Assembly: GCA_021399435.1 (NCBI GenBank)
Contig: JAJTUP010000008.1
Location: forward strand, 1,178,001-1,242,000
Direction of reading: 5' to 3'
Length of the DNA stretch: 64,000 nucleotides
DNA from: Diaporthe sp. PMI_573
Lineage: Eukaryota; Ascomycota; Sordariomycetes; Diaporthales; Diaporthaceae
Shown here: in pieces, positions 34,825 through 46,625 of the stretch
Layout: every line of letters begins with the position of its first letter
How positions within the stretch are numbered: the stretch's first letter is position 1
Notes under the pieces: model-generated
Seen by the model: only the letters and a program-made list of their open reading frames with translations
What the model was told of the DNA's origin: nothing
Databases searched by the model: none
Made by a program: the position numbers and the translations under genes

Positions 34825-36288
34825 ATGGCTTTCCTGGCTTTTCAGTACGCGGGGGCAGCGCAACTGGAGGAACGACAGAATCCAGCGTTTATCACTGCGC
34901 TGCCGACGGTGGCAGCAACGACATTGTCGACCTCGTCCACGACCTCATCACTAGACCCTCCTCAGCAGCCAGATCCGGGTTTCACGTCCAGTCCTTCGAC
35001 AATCAACGTTCCATCATCACCAGCCCTCATTCCACCGGCGGTTCTGCCATCATCAACACTGATCTCATCCACTATTCCGCCGGCCACATCCTTCCGGCCT
35101 ACGACGACTCGTCCAACCCAGGCAGCAGCAGCGAGCGCAGTCGAGACCATAGAAGATCATTATTTTGGCGGTATTCCGAAACCGAGCCCTGATGCACCCG
35201 TCACCGGCATATTCTTGGTGCTTTTCATACTCGGCGCCCTGGTTTATGGATGGATGTACTGGAGGAACGCCAAACGACCGACCAGAGGAAGCAATGGGGA
35301 TAGACTGTCGGCACTGATGATCTGCTTCTGCCTTGCTGAAGCTTTGGTTTGTATTTTTCGCCTCTCCTGGGCCAGCACAGACAAACCAGCGATCATATTT
35401 CTCGCCCTTGTGTCTGAAAGTGTCAGGTAAGTCTTCGGGATGTGTGCCCATTTGTCGAAGGCTGTCTACAAGTCGGTCGAGCTCTTAAGCTGACGGGGAA
35501 TATTCCACAGGAGCGTCAGCCTGTTCACAGTGAACTTCCTCCTGACAAAACGCCTAGTGCGCTTGTTTGACCTGCGGTCCTCACTCTGGACGAGAAGCAT
35601 TATTGCTTCTGTCGTCAAATACGCCATGGCTATCGCATGCTCCCTGGTCATACTTCTGCATGTCCTTGGGGCGGGTCTACATGAGTTCAACAGGAATGCA
35701 GGAGAAATTGAACAGTCAGGAGCAAGATTGTTACAGGCTAGCACCGGTCTTCTCATGATCACCGGCTTCATCTTTCTGGTTGTCGTCCTAGCAGCCAGCA
35801 CCGCCGCCAACCGTCCGAGAGTGGAGGAATTCTCCACCAGGGTGACCGTGTACTTTATCGGTGCCGGCGCACTGACGATGACGAGCCAAATCGCACGTTT
35901 CGCCTCGACATTTACCATTTGGCAGCCGACGGATCAGACATCCACGGGGATACTATCAAGGCCGGTCTACTACATTACAGGCTTCGGAATGAGCGTTTCA
36001 ATCATCGTTCTCTATGCTGCTTTGAGGATTGACTTGCTCTTTGGGAAAAACTCAACCTCTAATGGGCGATCCTCACCCCAGGCATCACAAGGCGAGCAGT
36101 GGGGGGCGCCAATGACATCAAAGCCCAGCAGAGGAACGCCGTTGCGACTGAACCCTATTCTGACGCCTACTGGTGATGACGGGCGTTACCACAATTCTAA
36201 GGATTGGTTGGATAGTCGGAGTCCGATGACGGCATCCAGCACCGGGACGTTCACGCTGGAGAAGACGGGCAATGTCGGCTTTGGGTGA
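34825..36288 (+). CDS. Multi-TM membrane protein of unknown function with Ser/Thr/Pro-rich ectodomain, 459 aa
   Basis: Exons 34825-35426 and 35511-36288 flank intron 35427-35510 (GTAAGT..CAG). The ATG at 34825 is the first in frame and starts a short hydrophobic leader (MAFLAFQYAGAA) ending at a possible Kex2-like site (EERQ). Residues about 30-110 are Ser/Thr/Pro-rich, likely O-glycosylated. From about 125 on there are roughly seven hydrophobic helices (GIFLVLFILGALVYGWMYW, SLVILLHVLGAGL, LLMITGFIFLVVVLAAS, YYITGFGMSVSIIVLYAALR), then a hydrophilic Ser/Pro-rich cytosolic tail. The layout resembles fungal seven-helix proteins of the RTA1/DUF3112 kind, but I could not place the family with certainty. 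Confidence 0.75.
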
Positions 36289-37845
36289 TTGTACATATTT
36301 TTGGTGATCGCTTTGAGCGGTCACGACCCTACGGCGGACCCCAAGAAACGTTTCCAGACACATCCAAACCTCTGGAAACTGAGGGCCGCCCCCTCCCCCA
36401 TAATCACCTTATTAATGTCGGCCTAATGCAGTAAGCCAAGAGAGGTGGAGTTGACCGCTTGTGTACTATAGAGGACAGGAGTTTAATCACAATACCCAGA
36501 ACATCACATCCTAACACAAAACCTCATCAACTCTTTCTGTAAGCCGAGGTGAAATATTGACCTCCAGACCCCAGAAAGCTAGAAAATGTTTCCATCGTGA
36601 TATGACAGCTACGAACAAGCCCTGGACTTGAGGCCGCTGTAAGGCTCAGATCTCAACGGGTATGTGGCTCAGCCCCAACGGTCTAACAAAACCGAGGAAG
36701 TCCTTCTGGCGACGATAGGGCTGTTTGTTCTAGGGCTGTTGCTTTCACTCAGGTCTGCCCGACTCCTCAGTTTGCGCGCGGCCTGAATGTTAATGCGACA
36801 TTGGCACCCATGTGAATCAATGCATGATATGGAGTGTATCACATGTGCCAGGCGTCACACTACCATCTACCCCAGGGCCTGGGTGCCCCTAGGCTGCGGC
36901 ATATGGTTACATCAACCTTAGCGGGAGTGGACCCGACAACCAGGTCTCCCACGATCAATTGATGTTTCGGGCAGCCCTCCATCGATCTGCCACCCGGTCC
37001 CCCAAGAGCCCTTTGGCTTCAGGGTGACGTGATGGATGGAGGGCATCTCTGGACAGCCCAGGCTTGTGGGATTTGCCTCCCTTCACTTGCCGAAACATCA
37101 CGTTTCCTAACCTATGACTCGGCCTTCTCGGCGCTGTGTTTCTTGGGTTTTGAAAAACACCTCAGGATGTGTGGCCAAGTAGTGCAACTCTCATGCGGTG
37201 AGGTCTTGATGGCGTCGATCCGAGACTAGCAAGCCCCCTGCAGTAGTTGAACCCTTGTTTGCAGTTTACTTGCGGACAGTCGAGGATCCGCCGAGGCAAC
37301 TTAGAGCCGCATGGTCACAATAATCACACCGGCACATCAGTGCAGCGATCGAATCGAGCCCACGTATATTGTCATATAATATAATATCTGGCAGGCTGGA
37401 TCGCATCACTGTTTCCCATTCGGAACTCGGATCCCTCCGAGATCGCGGGCACATGTGCAAAGTGGGGAATCTCGTCACATCACGGTCCACTTTTGCCGTC
37501 TCGCCTGATCACTACCCATCGCGTTTACTCAACATCCAGACGGACGTCCAGATGGGCGGTTGCCTCTTTGGGTTGTTTTCTGCGAGTAGGGCCTAGTCCA
37601 TCTAATCTTTTCAGACAGAAACCAAGCCCGCTGTTCGTCCTGCATGTCTGATTGTCGTTTGGACAAACGGCGTTTCACGGCAACCACACGGGCGCGGTGC
37701 TTATCTCGTAGATATCCTCTTCTGGACCCGATGGCCTCCAGACGTATAATGGACACACGAGAATCATGACCTTCTCATCACCGAGGTGACATGCTGCCCG
37801 TAGGCGTGCTTCTTCCCAAATGCCACCCCATGAGTCCCAGTCCAA
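36289..37845. other. Intergenic, no gene seen
   Basis: About 1.5 kb with short frames only; no repeat or RNA gene recognised. Confidence 0.45.
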
Positions 37846-38709
37846 ATGTTCCTCACCACATGTCTCCTGCTCGCCGCAAAGAGCTGCTGCAATGTCGTAG
37901 CTGCGACGGGCACTGAGCAAGATATGAGACGAGATCTGGGATCAATCCAAGCTGCTCTCGGAGGCGTCAACACCGCGCTCGCAAGCCTGGACAGCGCCAT
38001 ACTCAATGATGCAGCGAGTCCGAAGGTCCTCTTCAGCAGCATCAACGTTCTCGAATCCATCCAGCAGGCGACAGCGTCCATCAACGCCTCCCAGACCCTG
38101 GGGCCAGCCGACACGTCCAACCTCAAGGCCACGACCGACAGCCTCGTGTCGAACGTTAACGTCACGGTCACGGATCTTATCAATCAAAAACCCCTCTTCG
38201 ACCGCCTCAACCTGGAGAAGGTCGTCCTCCTCCAGGTCCAGAACATCCAAGGCGCCGCGCTGGCCCTCGCGTCTACCCTCGCCAGCAAAGTCGATCCAGC
38301 GGCTTCCAGCCTCGCCCTCGACGGCATCAGCGCCCTGAACGCGGCGCTGCAGAGGGGCGTGGCGGTTTACGCCGGGAGCGGCACCGCCGCAGGTCCCATG
38401 GTGTCACCTGCCCTGGCTGCTCCTCCGCCACCACCAAATCCTGTTTCCTCAACCTCTGTGCCCTCAACTTCACCGTCACCAAACCCTCAGCCATCGATTA
38501 CCCAGCCACCAACCCCTGAGCCGTCAAATCCTCAACCGTCGAATCTTTCGCCATCGAGCCCGCCATCGAGTCCTCCACAACCTAACCCACCCGCAGGAAG
38601 CATTGGTCCCGGGCCCTGGACCATGACGATGCCGATACCTGGCACGTTTGAGGCCGGTGTGACTTGTATATGCATGTGCCCTCCGGTAGCAGCTTGCGGG
38701 GCCTCATGA
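37846..38709 (+). CDS. Secreted HsbA-like (hydrophobic surface-binding) protein with Pro/Ser-rich tail, 287 aa
   Basis: HsbA proteins are secreted, adsorb to hydrophobic surfaces and help recruit lytic enzymes. The intronless frame starts MFLTTCLLLAAKSCCNVVAA, a signal peptide. Residues about 25-180 form an all-alpha, Leu/Ala/Ser-rich domain with regularly spaced polar positions (DLGSIQAALGGVNTALASLD, NVTVTDLINQKPLFDRL, VQNIQGAALALASTLASKVD) as in the HsbA family. A long Pro/Ser tail (PSNPQPSNLSPSSPPSSPPQ) and a C-terminal Cys cluster (CICMCPPVAACGAS) follow, an unusual addition that may tether the protein to the wall. The domain call is by pattern and not certain. Confidence 0.68.
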   Translation: MFLTTCLLLAAKSCCNVVAATGTEQDMRRDLGSIQAALGGVNTALASLDSAILNDAASPKVLFSSINVLESIQQATASINASQTLGPADTSNLKATTDSLVSNVNVTVTDLINQKPLFDRLNLEKVVLLQVQNIQGAALALASTLASKVDPAASSLALDGISALNAALQRGVAVYAGSGTAAGPMVSPALAAPPPPPNPVSSTSVPSTSPSPNPQPSITQPPTPEPSNPQPSNLSPSSPPSSPPQPNPPAGSIGPGPWTMTMPIPGTFEAGVTCICMCPPVAACGAS

Positions 38710-39063
38710 GCAGCAAATACAGCTAGAATGTGATGGGCGGGAGAGGCACTCGTTTGGGACATGTTATCAGCGGGCTGCTGCTGTTGAAAGCAGCTCACCA
38801 CGTACCTCGTTCAAGATAATTCAGTAGGGACCAGGGCCTTCCCTGGCCTCCTAATCATTAATTTTATTTGAGTTGGGCCATTTTGCGAGGTTATCATCAA
38901 TGTTGTGATCGAGCTTTTGAACATGGTGAATTGTACGCCTGGCTCCATTGCCCAAATCCGACGACACCGTACGCCAGAAAAGAATCCCAGATGAAAGTCA
39001 TCCAAACCCCCAGTCATTGCTGATCCAATGAGTCCTTTGCGTCCCTGTGAGGTCATGCAGTGA

Positions 39064-42000
39064 CTACCCAGGCACGGCGTCCTCATCTTCAGACTCTGTT
39101 GCGCCGTAAATATCCCCAAACTTCTCCTTCAAGAAAGCCGCCACTTCAGAGTTCACCATCAACTTGTTCCTCAGAAAGTTACCATCACCTTCGATTTTTA
39201 GACCGTTGAGGCCCGTCGCCCTCGACAGCGCGACATACACCTGACCATCTTCGAACGCCTTGCTGAGGTTCACAATCACGCGGTCAAGCGTCAGGCTCTG
39301 GGACTTGTGGATGGTCATAGCCCACGCCGGGGCCAGCGGGATCTGCGTGCGGGCGAGCAAGCTATATGGCTCCTCGTCCCCGAGTTGGGTGATGCTGCAC
39401 TCGGCGTACACGGTACGCCTGAGACCGTTGTGGAACTGCACCACGGGCCACTTCTTGACCGGCGCGGATTCGCTCTTGATGAAGTCTCTGATCTCGCCCT
39501 CCTGGACGGCGGCGTGTTCACCCCTGAGCACCCTCTGGCCCGGCTGCGGCTCGACCTTCTTCCACTCCTTCATCGGCATCATCTTCGGGTCATAGTTCTC
39601 GAAACTGCAGATGACACCTTGGGACCCATTGCAAAGACCTGCCTCAAGATCGAGGTTCGTCAGGAGGACTACCAACATTCCCCTCTTGAGTTGCACGCAT
39701 TTGGCCCAGCGGTGGTCTTCCAATGCTTGCAGGGGCCGCTTTGTGTCTGGCGGAGACGCTATCTCCGATTCATTACCCCATTCACCACGCATGGTTTTTC
39801 GTTGTAGATGTGGGTGGCACTCGCCTTCTGGTTGTTAGTCGCCTGCTACGGAGCCTGAAGTGTTGCACTGTGGAACATTCCAAAAAAAAAAGAAAAAAAG
39901 AAGGGGACCCGTAAAAGGAGAAAAGTGATGCTTACGCCAGAAGAAATTGTCGTGGCACCAATAGACGTGTTTGACACCCTTCAGCTGGTTGAACGCCGCA
40001 CGATTGACATCGTTGGCTTCTTTGCGGGTTGAGTACAACTTTGTGGCCTCTAAGCATTACGTTAGTCCTGCTACGGATCCTAAAGTGATGCGTTCTAAAT
40101 CATTCCAAAACATGAAAGACGGGGATCTGTAAAACGAGAAGAGTGTTGCTTACGCGAGACTCGGCATTTGTGGTCCATGAGAAGTGATATTTCCGACTCT
40201 TTCATCTTGTGTCCCAAACGACACTTTTGCAGCATTCGGATGAACTTTTGGTCGTTTTGACGATGGATCGTCTTCAAGTGAAAATGCACAAAGTTGCATT
40301 CTCCCCAGGCGTTGCTCCTAAAGGCCCATTTGTCCTCATCTGCGTACTCGCCGTGGAGCCTGCAAGCATGGATCAACTTTCCGACGTCGTTGACCTTGGT
40401 AGTCATCTCTCTGCCGCATTCGAGGCAATGTTGGAACGGCTTTACAGGCGGCAGCTGGCAGAAATCCCCGGTGACGACAACCTGGCATCCTCCGAAGGCT
40501 GGCTGTACAGGCAACCTGGGATTATACCGGGCAGTCTTCATTAGAATGTTCAGTCTTTCGAGATGCAAGTTTTCCACCATGCTGACTTCGTCGACAACGA
40601 TCACATCGCAGCTTGTGAGCCGATCCCATACGCTCTTTCCATGCGCCCCCTGCTTTATTTTTTCTATTGGGAGTTTGTGAGAATTGGGTGTCCAGCCTGC
40701 GAACGTCCAGGTCGTAACGCCGCCGACATTCAATGCTGCTCTGCCTGTTGGAGCAATGATGCGAACTTGCTTCCCATTATCTCGTAGTCGCCGGACGAAA
40801 GCCTTGAGGACAGTGGACTTGCCACAGCCGGCAGAGCCAGTATAGAAGACATTGTGGCCCTTCTCAATCAGGGACACCAACTCGGCCTGTTCAGGACATA
40901 AGTTAGGCTCGTCTGGAGCCGTCTCGGGCTTTGGTCTCTTGGTACTGCTAGGCTTTGTTTTCTTGCCTTGAGTCTGGACCGCCGAGGCCGGCTTGCTGAA
41001 ATCTCGGGCAGCACCGTTTGGAAGTCCTGTCTTTGGATCGTAGGTCACATGCATGGCTAAATCCGCCAGGTGCGAAAACGTGTTTTCCTTGTCTGCACTC
41101 ACGGAGTTTGGCTGAGGAGGCATGCCTCCTCCAAGTACTTGATACTTCTGAGTTTGGGTGGAGGCAGCAGGGACATTGACTGGCTGGACCGGTGCATCAT
41201 CCAACAAGATGGGCCGGTCAGCTGTCCCGGTGACTGGGGTATTATGGTGCAATTGTGAGGCGGGACCAACGAAGGTATTTGTTTGGGTCGGCATGTCGTA
41301 GGCATAATTGAGCTGCCGGGACCATGGCTGCTCCTGAGGCTGGAAAAATGGCTGTTCCCGGGGATAGTACTGTTGGAAAAACGGGTTGGCTGGGAATAAG
41401 TCAACATTGCTGGGATTCATCCAGTGTTGCTCTTCCCGGGCATAGAAATAAGGGGGTGCCGAGGTGTTGCAGACCGGCTGGAGCGCAGGAGGCGCCGCGG
41501 TGTCTGGCAATGGCGGCCCCCATCCCCAGGCGTGTCGGCCGTCAGGTGTCTGTGTCGTGGCAGGGCCAGCAAACCGGCCACTTTGGAGGCCGTTGTGAAA
41601 AGTGGTCGAGGGTGGTTCAGGCCCTGCAGTCTGTGCTGGCCCATTGGCAGCAGCCTTGGCAAGGGCTTTGGCAGGATTCGAGGCTTGCGAATACCACCGT
41701 GTGAAGTCAGCCAGTGGCCGCCGTACGTGTGGTTTGGCTTTGATAGAGCTCGGGGCACGCGGATATAACTGCGTGAATTCAGCCAGTGGCCGCCGCACGT
41801 GTGGTCTGACTGGATGCGGGCGGGCGGAGGATGCTGCATTGTGCTGCCGCGCTGGCACTGGTTCCGGCTGCTGAGGTTGGGCAGAGAGGCCATTTTCCCG
41901 ACCTGATGTGAGGCCATCGCCGTGGAGATCAATGACCTCCGGCCCGCCGCCCACAGGAGTGTCTTTGCGTCGCCGTTTTGGTGGGGGCGCAGAAGAGGCG

Positions 42001-42101
42001 GGCCAGTCATTCTGCTGACGGGCGAAGGGTCCGGCCGTTTTAGGCTGCACAAGGTCAGACCGAGTCGGCGACGACGAGGGCGGCGTTATTTGAGATGCCA
42101 T
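39064..42101 (-). CDS. PIF1-like 5'-3' DNA helicase, 941 aa, with two introner-like introns
   Basis: PIF1 helicases unwind DNA at replication barriers, telomeres and G-quadruplexes. Exons: 42101-40154, 40049-39936, 39827-39064, together exactly 942 codons. The first ~375 residues are Pro/Gln-rich and disordered, with a tandem LAEFTQLYPRA / LADFTRWYSQA repeat. The helicase has NVFYTGSAGCGKSTVL (Walker A), APTGRAALNVGG, VIVVDEVSM (Walker B), VVVTGDFCQLPPV (motif III), AWAMTIHKSQSLTLD (motif V) and QVYVALSRATGLNGL (motif VI). All are intact. Both introns are of the shared introner type, which is unusual for a single gene. It may be a lineage-specific paralogue rather than the essential PIF1; there are no Helitron Rep motifs beside it. 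Confidence 0.9.
39828..39935 (-). mobile_element. Introner-like element 3, intron 2 of the PIF1-like gene
   Basis: A 108-nt intron, GTAAGC to CCAG. The core is recognisable (TTTTGGAATGTTCCACAGTG, CAACACTTCAGG, CTCCGTAGCAGG, CTAAC), but the CATG segment is replaced by a T-rich tract with C interruptions, so slippage has altered this copy. Removal joins FFW to QGECHPHLQ. Confidence 0.86.
40050..40153 (-). mobile_element. Introner-like element 4, intron 1 of the PIF1-like gene
   Basis: A 104-nt intron, GTAAGC to CTTAG. The core is close to the family consensus: GATCCCCGTCTTTCATG, TTTTGGAATGATTTAGAACG, CATCACTTTAGGATCCGTAG, CAGGACTAAC. Removal joins CRVS to QATKLYSTRKEANDVN, the expected helicase sequence. 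Confidence 0.9.
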
Positions 42102-42809
42102 GCCGAGTCGGGGGCCCTCCGAATCGGAAGAATAGAGGCGACGACGCTAAAAGGTAAGGCACAAAAAGGACATGAGGTCGTCGCTGCTGGCCCAGTGCGA
42201 AGCGGAGGACGCGTCGAGACGCGCTGGAATGATATGGGATACACTACCATGGGTACCTGGGTACTTAGCCAAGGGTCCAAGACCCTGAATCTGGACAGCC
42301 CTACTACCCCCTCCCGTCCTGTCGCCCTGCCCAGTGTGACCAATTTACACGCGATTCAGAGGAACTCGGAGATTGTCATGATTACTGCGGCTCATCAGTG
42401 AGACTGCCCACCGCTTGATGGATCCACCAAACAGCGAGCACACGGCAAAACGAGACCACCAGCCGGGGACAAGGCGGGAGCAATGTGTAAATGATTTCTT
42501 TCTTCCAAATAGTATGGGAAGCGATGGACAGATCCAGACCGATTTGCCGGCAGCAACCGTGTCCAATGGCGACATCGCCCGAAATTTTCAGCATGGATTC
42601 CCCCCTCCCCATCATTATCAATCCCCCCTCGGTGTGCTTACACAAGCATGCAGCATGCGGTATGCGGCATGCAGCATGCAGGCATCAACGAGAACACACT
42701 CCCGCTGAAAAGCTTCAGCCACCTCCTCCCTCTTGCCAACTCCAATCTACACGACTGAACATGCATTGCCGTCCTCGTCTCTTTTATTAGGCGTGCACCT
42801 TGAACCGCC
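42102..42809. other. Divergent promoter region of the PIF1-like and MFS genes
   Basis: 708 nt between divergent start codons. Contains a cluster of GCATGC motifs (42645-42683). No coding feature. Confidence 0.5.
42645..42683. repeat. GCATGC-rich short repeat upstream of the MFS gene
   Basis: GCATGC or a one-base variant occurs five times at 7-8 nt spacing, about 130 nt before the MFS start. Each unit is palindromic. It could be a tandem binding site or a slippage product. Confidence 0.5.
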
Positions 42810-44402
42810 ATGGACGTCAAAGCCGACCACGAGACCCCCGTCTCCCGAGCTGCCGTGACCGATGTCGCCGATGACTGCGAGCCCCAGTCTTCCGCCTCCA
42901 CAGTCAGCGATGGCGGCGTCCTCATCGACGACCAGCAGCACCCGGAGCTGGACAAGCGCATCGTGCGCAAGATCGACCTGAGGCTGTGCACCATCGCGGG
43001 CATCCTGTGTGCTCTCGACCTCATCGACTCCGGCATCATGTCCAGTGCGTCCGCCACATCCATGCCCCAGGACATCGGCCTTGTCGGCGGCCGCTACTCA
43101 ACGGCTGTGTGGATTGTCACCCTGGCACAGGTGGTCTTCAAGCTGCCTGCGACAATAGCCATGCGTTTTCGTTGGGCCGCCCATCTTCTTCACTTTTGTG
43201 ACCATCTTGTTTGGGCTCATCACCTTGTGCATGGCCTATGTTGCCGACTGGAGGCAGATGATTGCTCTGCGCTTTCTAATGGGCCTGGCAATGTCTGGTG
43301 TCTATCCTGGGCTGGCTTATCTCATCTCCTCGTGGTACCCGCGCAAGGAACAGCAGCTTCGCTTTGCCTACCTCCAGTCTGGGCAGGTCATCATTGTGGC
43401 CACGGGCAGTATCGTCAACTACGGTCTTAATTTCCTGGACCATTCTCACGGCTTGAGGGGTTGGCAATGGTAAGCTCACTCTCCTCTTATCACGGAATCC
43501 CGTCTTTCATGTTTTGGAATATTCTAGAATGCAACACTTCAGGATCGATAGCAGGACTAACGTCATGCTGCAAAAGGATGTTTATAGTACAAGGCGCAAT
43601 CACGATGTTCATTGGTGTTGTGGCATATCTCTGGATCCCGCACTTCCCAGACAAGGTCGCTAAAACAAGGTGGTTTCTCACCCAGGCCGAAGTGGATAGA
43701 GTCATGACGGCTTTAGACAGGGAAAGCAAAGATGCTGGACCCCCTGAGCCCTTTACACCTTCAGCAATCCTGAAGCCTTTCTTGGATGTCAAGATATACG
43801 CCTTCAGCATCTTGTTCTTCCTTCAAAACGTCGTGTCAACCGCCTTGTCCTATTTCATACCGCAAATCCTCATTGGTATGGGATTCACATCAGACACCTC
43901 CATCTTGCTGTATGCGCCGCCGTACTACTATGCGGTCATACCGGTCATCATTACCTCATTTCTCGCAGATCGCATGGCACTCCGCGGTCCGATGATCGTC
44001 TTCAACGCTGTGTGTCTCATTGCCGGCATGTGCATGCTCGGATTCGCAAGCAATGTCGCCGTGCGCTACGTCGGAGTTCTGTTTGCCACGGGCGCTTATG
44101 TCTCGAACTGGGCTGCAATGAACGCATACCAGATGAATAACGTCACGGGCCAGTGGAAACGTGCCACAGTGGCCGCCACAGTCAGTGGATGCAATGCACT
44201 CGGCGGGATTGCAGGGTCATATATATTCAGGGCCTCGGAGGCGCCGTGGTACCCAACTGCCATCTGGGTCAGTATTGGTAGCCACATTCTGATCATCGTG
44301 ATTATCGGGTTGTGCGGTGGCTTGTTCTGGAGGGCCAACAGAAGAGCACGAGCCGGTAAAGGTATCATTGAGGGCGTTGACGGCTTCAGGTATATATATT
44401 AA
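42810..44402 (+). pseudogene. MFS anion/allantoate permease (DAL5 type) with one frameshift, about 495 codons
   Basis: DAL5-type carriers import carboxylates, allantoate, vitamins or dipeptides with protons. Exons 42810-43469 and 43577-44402; the intron is an introner-like element. The N-terminus is cytosolic, with the family motif DKRIVRKIDLRL before the first helix; later helices include GSIVNYGLNFLD, LKPFLDVKIYAFSILFFLQN and CGGLFWRANRRARAGKG. The exon total is one base too many. The shift is at 43166-43171: ATIAMR is followed by FVGPPIFFTFVTILFGL only in the next frame. It is not in a long homopolymer, so a real mutation is plausible, though an assembly error remains possible. As written, the product would be lost after about 120 residues of helicase-unrelated, permease-like sequence. 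Confidence 0.82.
43470..43576 (+). mobile_element. Introner-like element 5, intron of the MFS gene
   Basis: A 107-nt intron, GTAAGC to AAAAG. Core: AATCCCGTCTTTCATG, TTTTGGAATATTCTAGAATG, CAACACTTCAGGATCGATAG, CAGGACTAAC. Removal joins RGWQW to MFIVQGAITMF. Confidence 0.9.
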
Positions 44403-44810
44403 AAGTTGTAGACGGAACAAGTTTGAGTTGATATATTGTATTACGGCTTCCAGTCGACTGTCATTTGTTATTGTAAACAAATAAACGCGCCTACGAGATG
44501 CCGATTGTGATATGTGCCAACAAATTCCACGAGGCTCGATCTGCACTACACGATCGCTGATATTATGTGCACGTATTTGGCTCCCCGAAAACATAAACCG
44601 ACGTCCACTCTAGGTTCTTTCCATGATCGACAGGAACTATCACAAGGATCTTGTTCCTCCTTGTCAGCACTAGATCTCTCAGCCGCACGCCCCACTTAGT
44701 CAACGACACGGAGGCTCGAAGCCAATACTTATGCTTCTGGAGCCCAAATCGCATTTTGATATTGTGCTATCATTTCCTCCGCTGTGTACAGTGCTGCCAG
44801 TCGCTGAAGA
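44403..44810. other. Intergenic, no gene seen
   Basis: 3' flank of the MFS gene and upstream flank of the HET-type relic. Confidence 0.4.
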
Positions 44811-46443
44811 TGGACCACCTACCTCTACCCAAGCACTCCCCCCTGGACCCCGTCGAAGTTCCTTACAGCTGCACAAGCGATTACGATGGCGGCCCGATGC
44901 TCAAGTTTCCAACTCGCCGCGGCTGGACGGTCAGGTACTCACCGCATGGTATCCTGTACCGGGACGAAAATGGTGTCAAGCCTACAAATGCCAAGCTAGA
45001 AGACTTCATCCAGACATGGCTGTATTTTGGATTCCTGCACGAGCTATTTGGCGACTTTGCCGGCATTAAATCTTGTGTCACACAGAACGGCCAGGGCAAG
45101 CCTATAGCGACTACTGCTCTTCTACAAAATTGTTTGGAAATTCTCTTCAAGCATTGGAAAGGAGACGCCCTACCCTATGGTCCAGAAGGCAAAGCAGCAG
45201 TACGGGGCGTTGCCCAGTTGAATTTCTTCGAAGGGACGGGTTCGTGACGGAATATGGACTGCAGATCCAGGTTCCCGCCCTTCTGTGTGACCCCAAGCTA
45301 TTTCTCTGGGAAGAGTCATATGAGATGTTATTCGAGAACGAAGACAGCAATCTCATTTTGAAGGACGGAGGAGGTGATTGGTACTTTGTTGAGCCTCGTG
45401 ACTTCTGGAATCAGGACCGAACTGAGCGACCAAAAGAGAACGAGACACTGGTCATTTTACATGTTTAACATATCGAGAACTTCGACAAGCAGTCTATAGT
45501 AGCGACGGGTTAGACCACTGGTGACCCTTTTGATTTCAAGCTATCGATGCAGGCCGTGCTTGGTACTGTTGAAGACCCGGTGTCATCTCAAGGAGAAGAT
45601 GGCGAGGGAATTCATAGCATCGAGGAATCGGCCAAGGTTCTGGACAGACGCCCTAGTACTCCTGACCACAAAGACCTGCCTCGCTTCAGAGGCTATCGAC
45701 ATTTGAGCCTGCATAGGTTCTCGGACGCTATGTGCGATTACTCCCGTGCTGTAGCTCTTTCGGTGGGGCTTTATGTGGCTCTTGAATGTGCCAGTGGTAA
45801 CCGACTGTAGTACTATGACGATTCGGGGGAACGAGTTGACATCATCTAGAAGCTGCTTCAAAAGCAACCTAAGAATGATAGGAGCTCTGCGCGAGAGGAC
45901 GCCGCTCAAGGTAGCCATGGTGCACCCCAGACGGCCGCAACGACTTCAACTCGTGGCAACGAAAGCGAAGGAGACGATGTGCTCGCCCAGAACCTGAAAG
46001 ATCTGGACCTCAGGGGATCATCAGAAGAAACTGCCGAGCAAACAAAAGCAAGAAGCCCTGTTGGTCGTGTCGGCCAGAGCCAGGAAGACACCGTCCCGGA
46101 TGAGAAGAGCCCGGATCCAGAGGATTCTGGTAGCCAGGTATCTAGTACAAACGACGAAAAGGCCGTAGAAGGTTGCAAAGAAACCCCGGAGACAGACACC
46201 ATCAAGGAATCAAGTCGCGATAATTGCGAGAGATTCGCTGACATGTTCGTCCGATTCAACACACGTGCACGCAACATTGCCCTGGCGGGGGGCGCCAATG
46301 AGGGCAGAGACGAAGAGAAAAGCTACGATCACTTTGCAAAGTCTGCAGATGAGACAGCGCCATGTTATGAAACGACTGAAAAGGGAAACATGGTGGATCA
46401 TCGACTGACAGGTCCACGAGCACTCATTTGGGGCAAGCCATGA
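44811..46443 (+). pseudogene. HET-type (heterokaryon incompatibility) protein relic, N-terminal part with frameshifts
   Basis: The first frame (44811-45247) starts MDHLPLPKHSPLDPVEVPYS and includes DYDGGPMLKFPTRRGW and FIQTWLYFGFLHELFGDF, the pattern that precedes the HET domain in a large fungal family. It shifts frame at about 45225-45240: the next frame reads DGFVTEYGLQIQVPALLCDP and runs to a stop at 45468. Further open pieces at 45547-45810 and 45979-46443 (Glu/Ser-rich) cannot be joined without more shifts. No complete HET core motif is visible. Probably dead; the 5' piece alone could give a short protein. Confidence 0.6.
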
Positions 46444-46625
46444 GCTTAATGCAAGTCGGTTGATGACAGTTGCACTCCATGCCGTCGCGTGTGTCTTAAC
46501 ATTGAGAGTGATTTGAAGCGTGTCCGGAAAGGGACATGGGCTTTCACCGAGAATTCTGACGAGTTACTTTATCAAGACTGATATCTCCTGCCTTGGATCA
46601 CAGAATCAAACAGCTCGTATTGATA
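46444..46625. other. Intergenic, no gene seen
   Basis: Short flank between the HET-type relic and the decayed pogo fragment. Confidence 0.35.
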
